Source: Deltaproteobacteria bacterium UBA6930 (GTDB lineage Bacteria > Myxococcota_A > UBA9160 > UBA6930). From it: a stretch of DNA of 6,115 nt. Positions 5,660 through 6,115 of the stretch are shown one piece after another. The position numbers and the translations under genes were made by a program. Location: NCBI GenBank assembly GCA_002450755.1, contig DKAI01000092.1:3989-10103 (forward strand). The letters are read 5' to 3'. The notes below the pieces were generated by a model that was given only the letters and a program-made list of their open reading frames with translations, searched no databases and was not told the origin of the DNA. Position 1 is the first letter of the stretch; the number at the start of each line of letters is the position of its first letter.

Positions 5660-6115
5660 TTACAAATCTGCCTCCCCAAACATTCCATCCTCCGTTCGTT
5701 CAGGGGCAGGACCACCCGGGATCAGCCCGGATACGAACCGACGGCCAAAAAGATCAGCCTCTCGGACGTCTCTGAGATCTCGGAGTCCCCCTCCACCAAG
5801 GCGCTCCCACTCATCTAACGCGCACTCATTAAGCCGAGGAATATCAGGAATTGAAACTTTCCCCTTAAGAAATGCTGCAACCGATTCCTCATTTGCAGCG
5901 TTAAGAACTGCCGGTGCCGCTTCTCCCGAGGCAAGTGCTCGATAGGCGAGCCCTAGCGAAGGAAAACGCTCTCCGTCAGGGCGTTCGAAATGCAGCGTCG
6001 CAGTTTCTGTTAGGTCAAGACTGGGAAGATCTAATTCAAGTCGCTCCGGGAAGGACAAAGCAACCGAAATTGGGACCTTCATATCTGGCAGACCCAACTG
6101 AGCAATTACCGATCC
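5660..6115 (-). CDS. dxr: 1-deoxy-D-xylulose 5-phosphate reductoisomerase, C-terminal part (cut by window edge)
   Basis: Dxr (IspC) rearranges and reduces 1-deoxy-D-xylulose 5-phosphate to 2-C-methylerythritol 4-phosphate with NADPH, the first committed step of the MEP isoprenoid pathway. The open frame runs from the window edge at 6115 to a TAA at 5660, giving 151 residues. It begins GSVIAQLGLPDMKVPI, which matches the family's conserved segment after the catalytic domain, and VLNAANEESVAAFL follows with NAANE at residues 72-76 of the fragment. The remainder fits the C-terminal helical domain, although its last 30 or so residues (IPGGPAPERTEDG and onward) are not family-conserved. The N-terminal NADPH-binding domain lies outside the window. 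A TTG at 6097 is an internal Leu codon, not a start, because the homology continues upstream of it. Dxr next to rseP is a common bacterial arrangement. Confidence 0.93.
   Translation of the reverse strand, partial: GSVIAQLGLPDMKVPISVALSFPERLELDLPSLDLTETATLHFERPDGERFPSLGLAYRALASGEAAPAVLNAANEESVAAFLKGKVSIPDIPRLNECALDEWERLGGGGLRDLRDVREADLFGRRFVSGLIPGGPAPERTEDGMFGEADL
5671..5675 (-). promoter_or_regulatory. Ribosome binding site of rseP inside dxr
   Basis: The minus strand reads GGAGG, 11 bases before the rseP ATG, and lies in the last codons of dxr. The spacing is slightly long. As the dxr stop TAA directly touches the ATG, ribosomes finishing dxr could reinitiate here, coupling the two genes. 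Confidence 0.55.

Noticed and set aside
1..6115. Mobile element, CRISPR array, defence island or undescribed gene cassette
   Set aside because: All but about 150 bases are filled by seven recognisable housekeeping genes in unbroken frames. No direct repeats, transposase, integrase, tRNA or spacer pattern was found.

Overview
The window is a densely packed stretch of bacterial chromosome in which every gene I can support lies on the minus strand. Read in the direction of transcription, from high to low coordinates, the order is: dxr (3' end only), rseP, tsaB, a 119-base gap, ilvC, psd, pssA, leuA (5' part only). No tRNA, rRNA, CRISPR array, insertion sequence, prophage gene or plasmid function is visible. 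Base composition looks moderate, near 50% GC by eye. No gene stands out as foreign.

The organism is almost certainly a diderm (Gram-negative) bacterium. It has RseP of the site-2 protease family next to the isoprenoid gene dxr, and a PssA/Psd pair that makes phosphatidylethanolamine. The block ilvC-psd-pssA-leuA, and the dxr-rseP-tsaB block before it, resemble arrangements I associate with Deltaproteobacteria in the old broad sense (Desulfobacterota/Geobacter-like, Myxococcota, SAR324 and relatives). This placement is an inference from gene order, not from a database comparison. Several genes appear to start with TTG or GTG.

The first transcriptional block (6115 down to 3295) holds dxr, rseP and tsaB. 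The dxr stop codon directly abuts the rseP ATG, and tsaB overlaps the rseP end by about 23 bases if its TTG start is right. A 7-bp inverted repeat lies just after the tsaB stop. The second block (3175 down to 1) begins after the only sizeable gap. That gap contains a plausible promoter with a consensus TTGACA box and a short GC hairpin followed by eight Ts on the minus strand, ending right at the ilvC ribosome binding site. ilvC and psd are 2 bases apart, psd and pssA overlap by 8, and pssA and leuA are 32 apart, so the four genes are very likely co-transcribed.

Functionally the second block mixes two branched-chain amino acid enzymes (IlvC, and LeuA, the leucine-branch entry enzyme) with the two final steps of phosphatidylethanolamine synthesis. 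The first block joins the first committed step of the MEP isoprenoid pathway, an intramembrane protease and a tRNA t6A-modification protein. These are housekeeping genes. I see no novel defence, mobile or biosynthetic system. The points most worth checking are the RseP homologue, which appears to carry three PDZ domains rather than two, and the possible attenuator in the ilvC leader.
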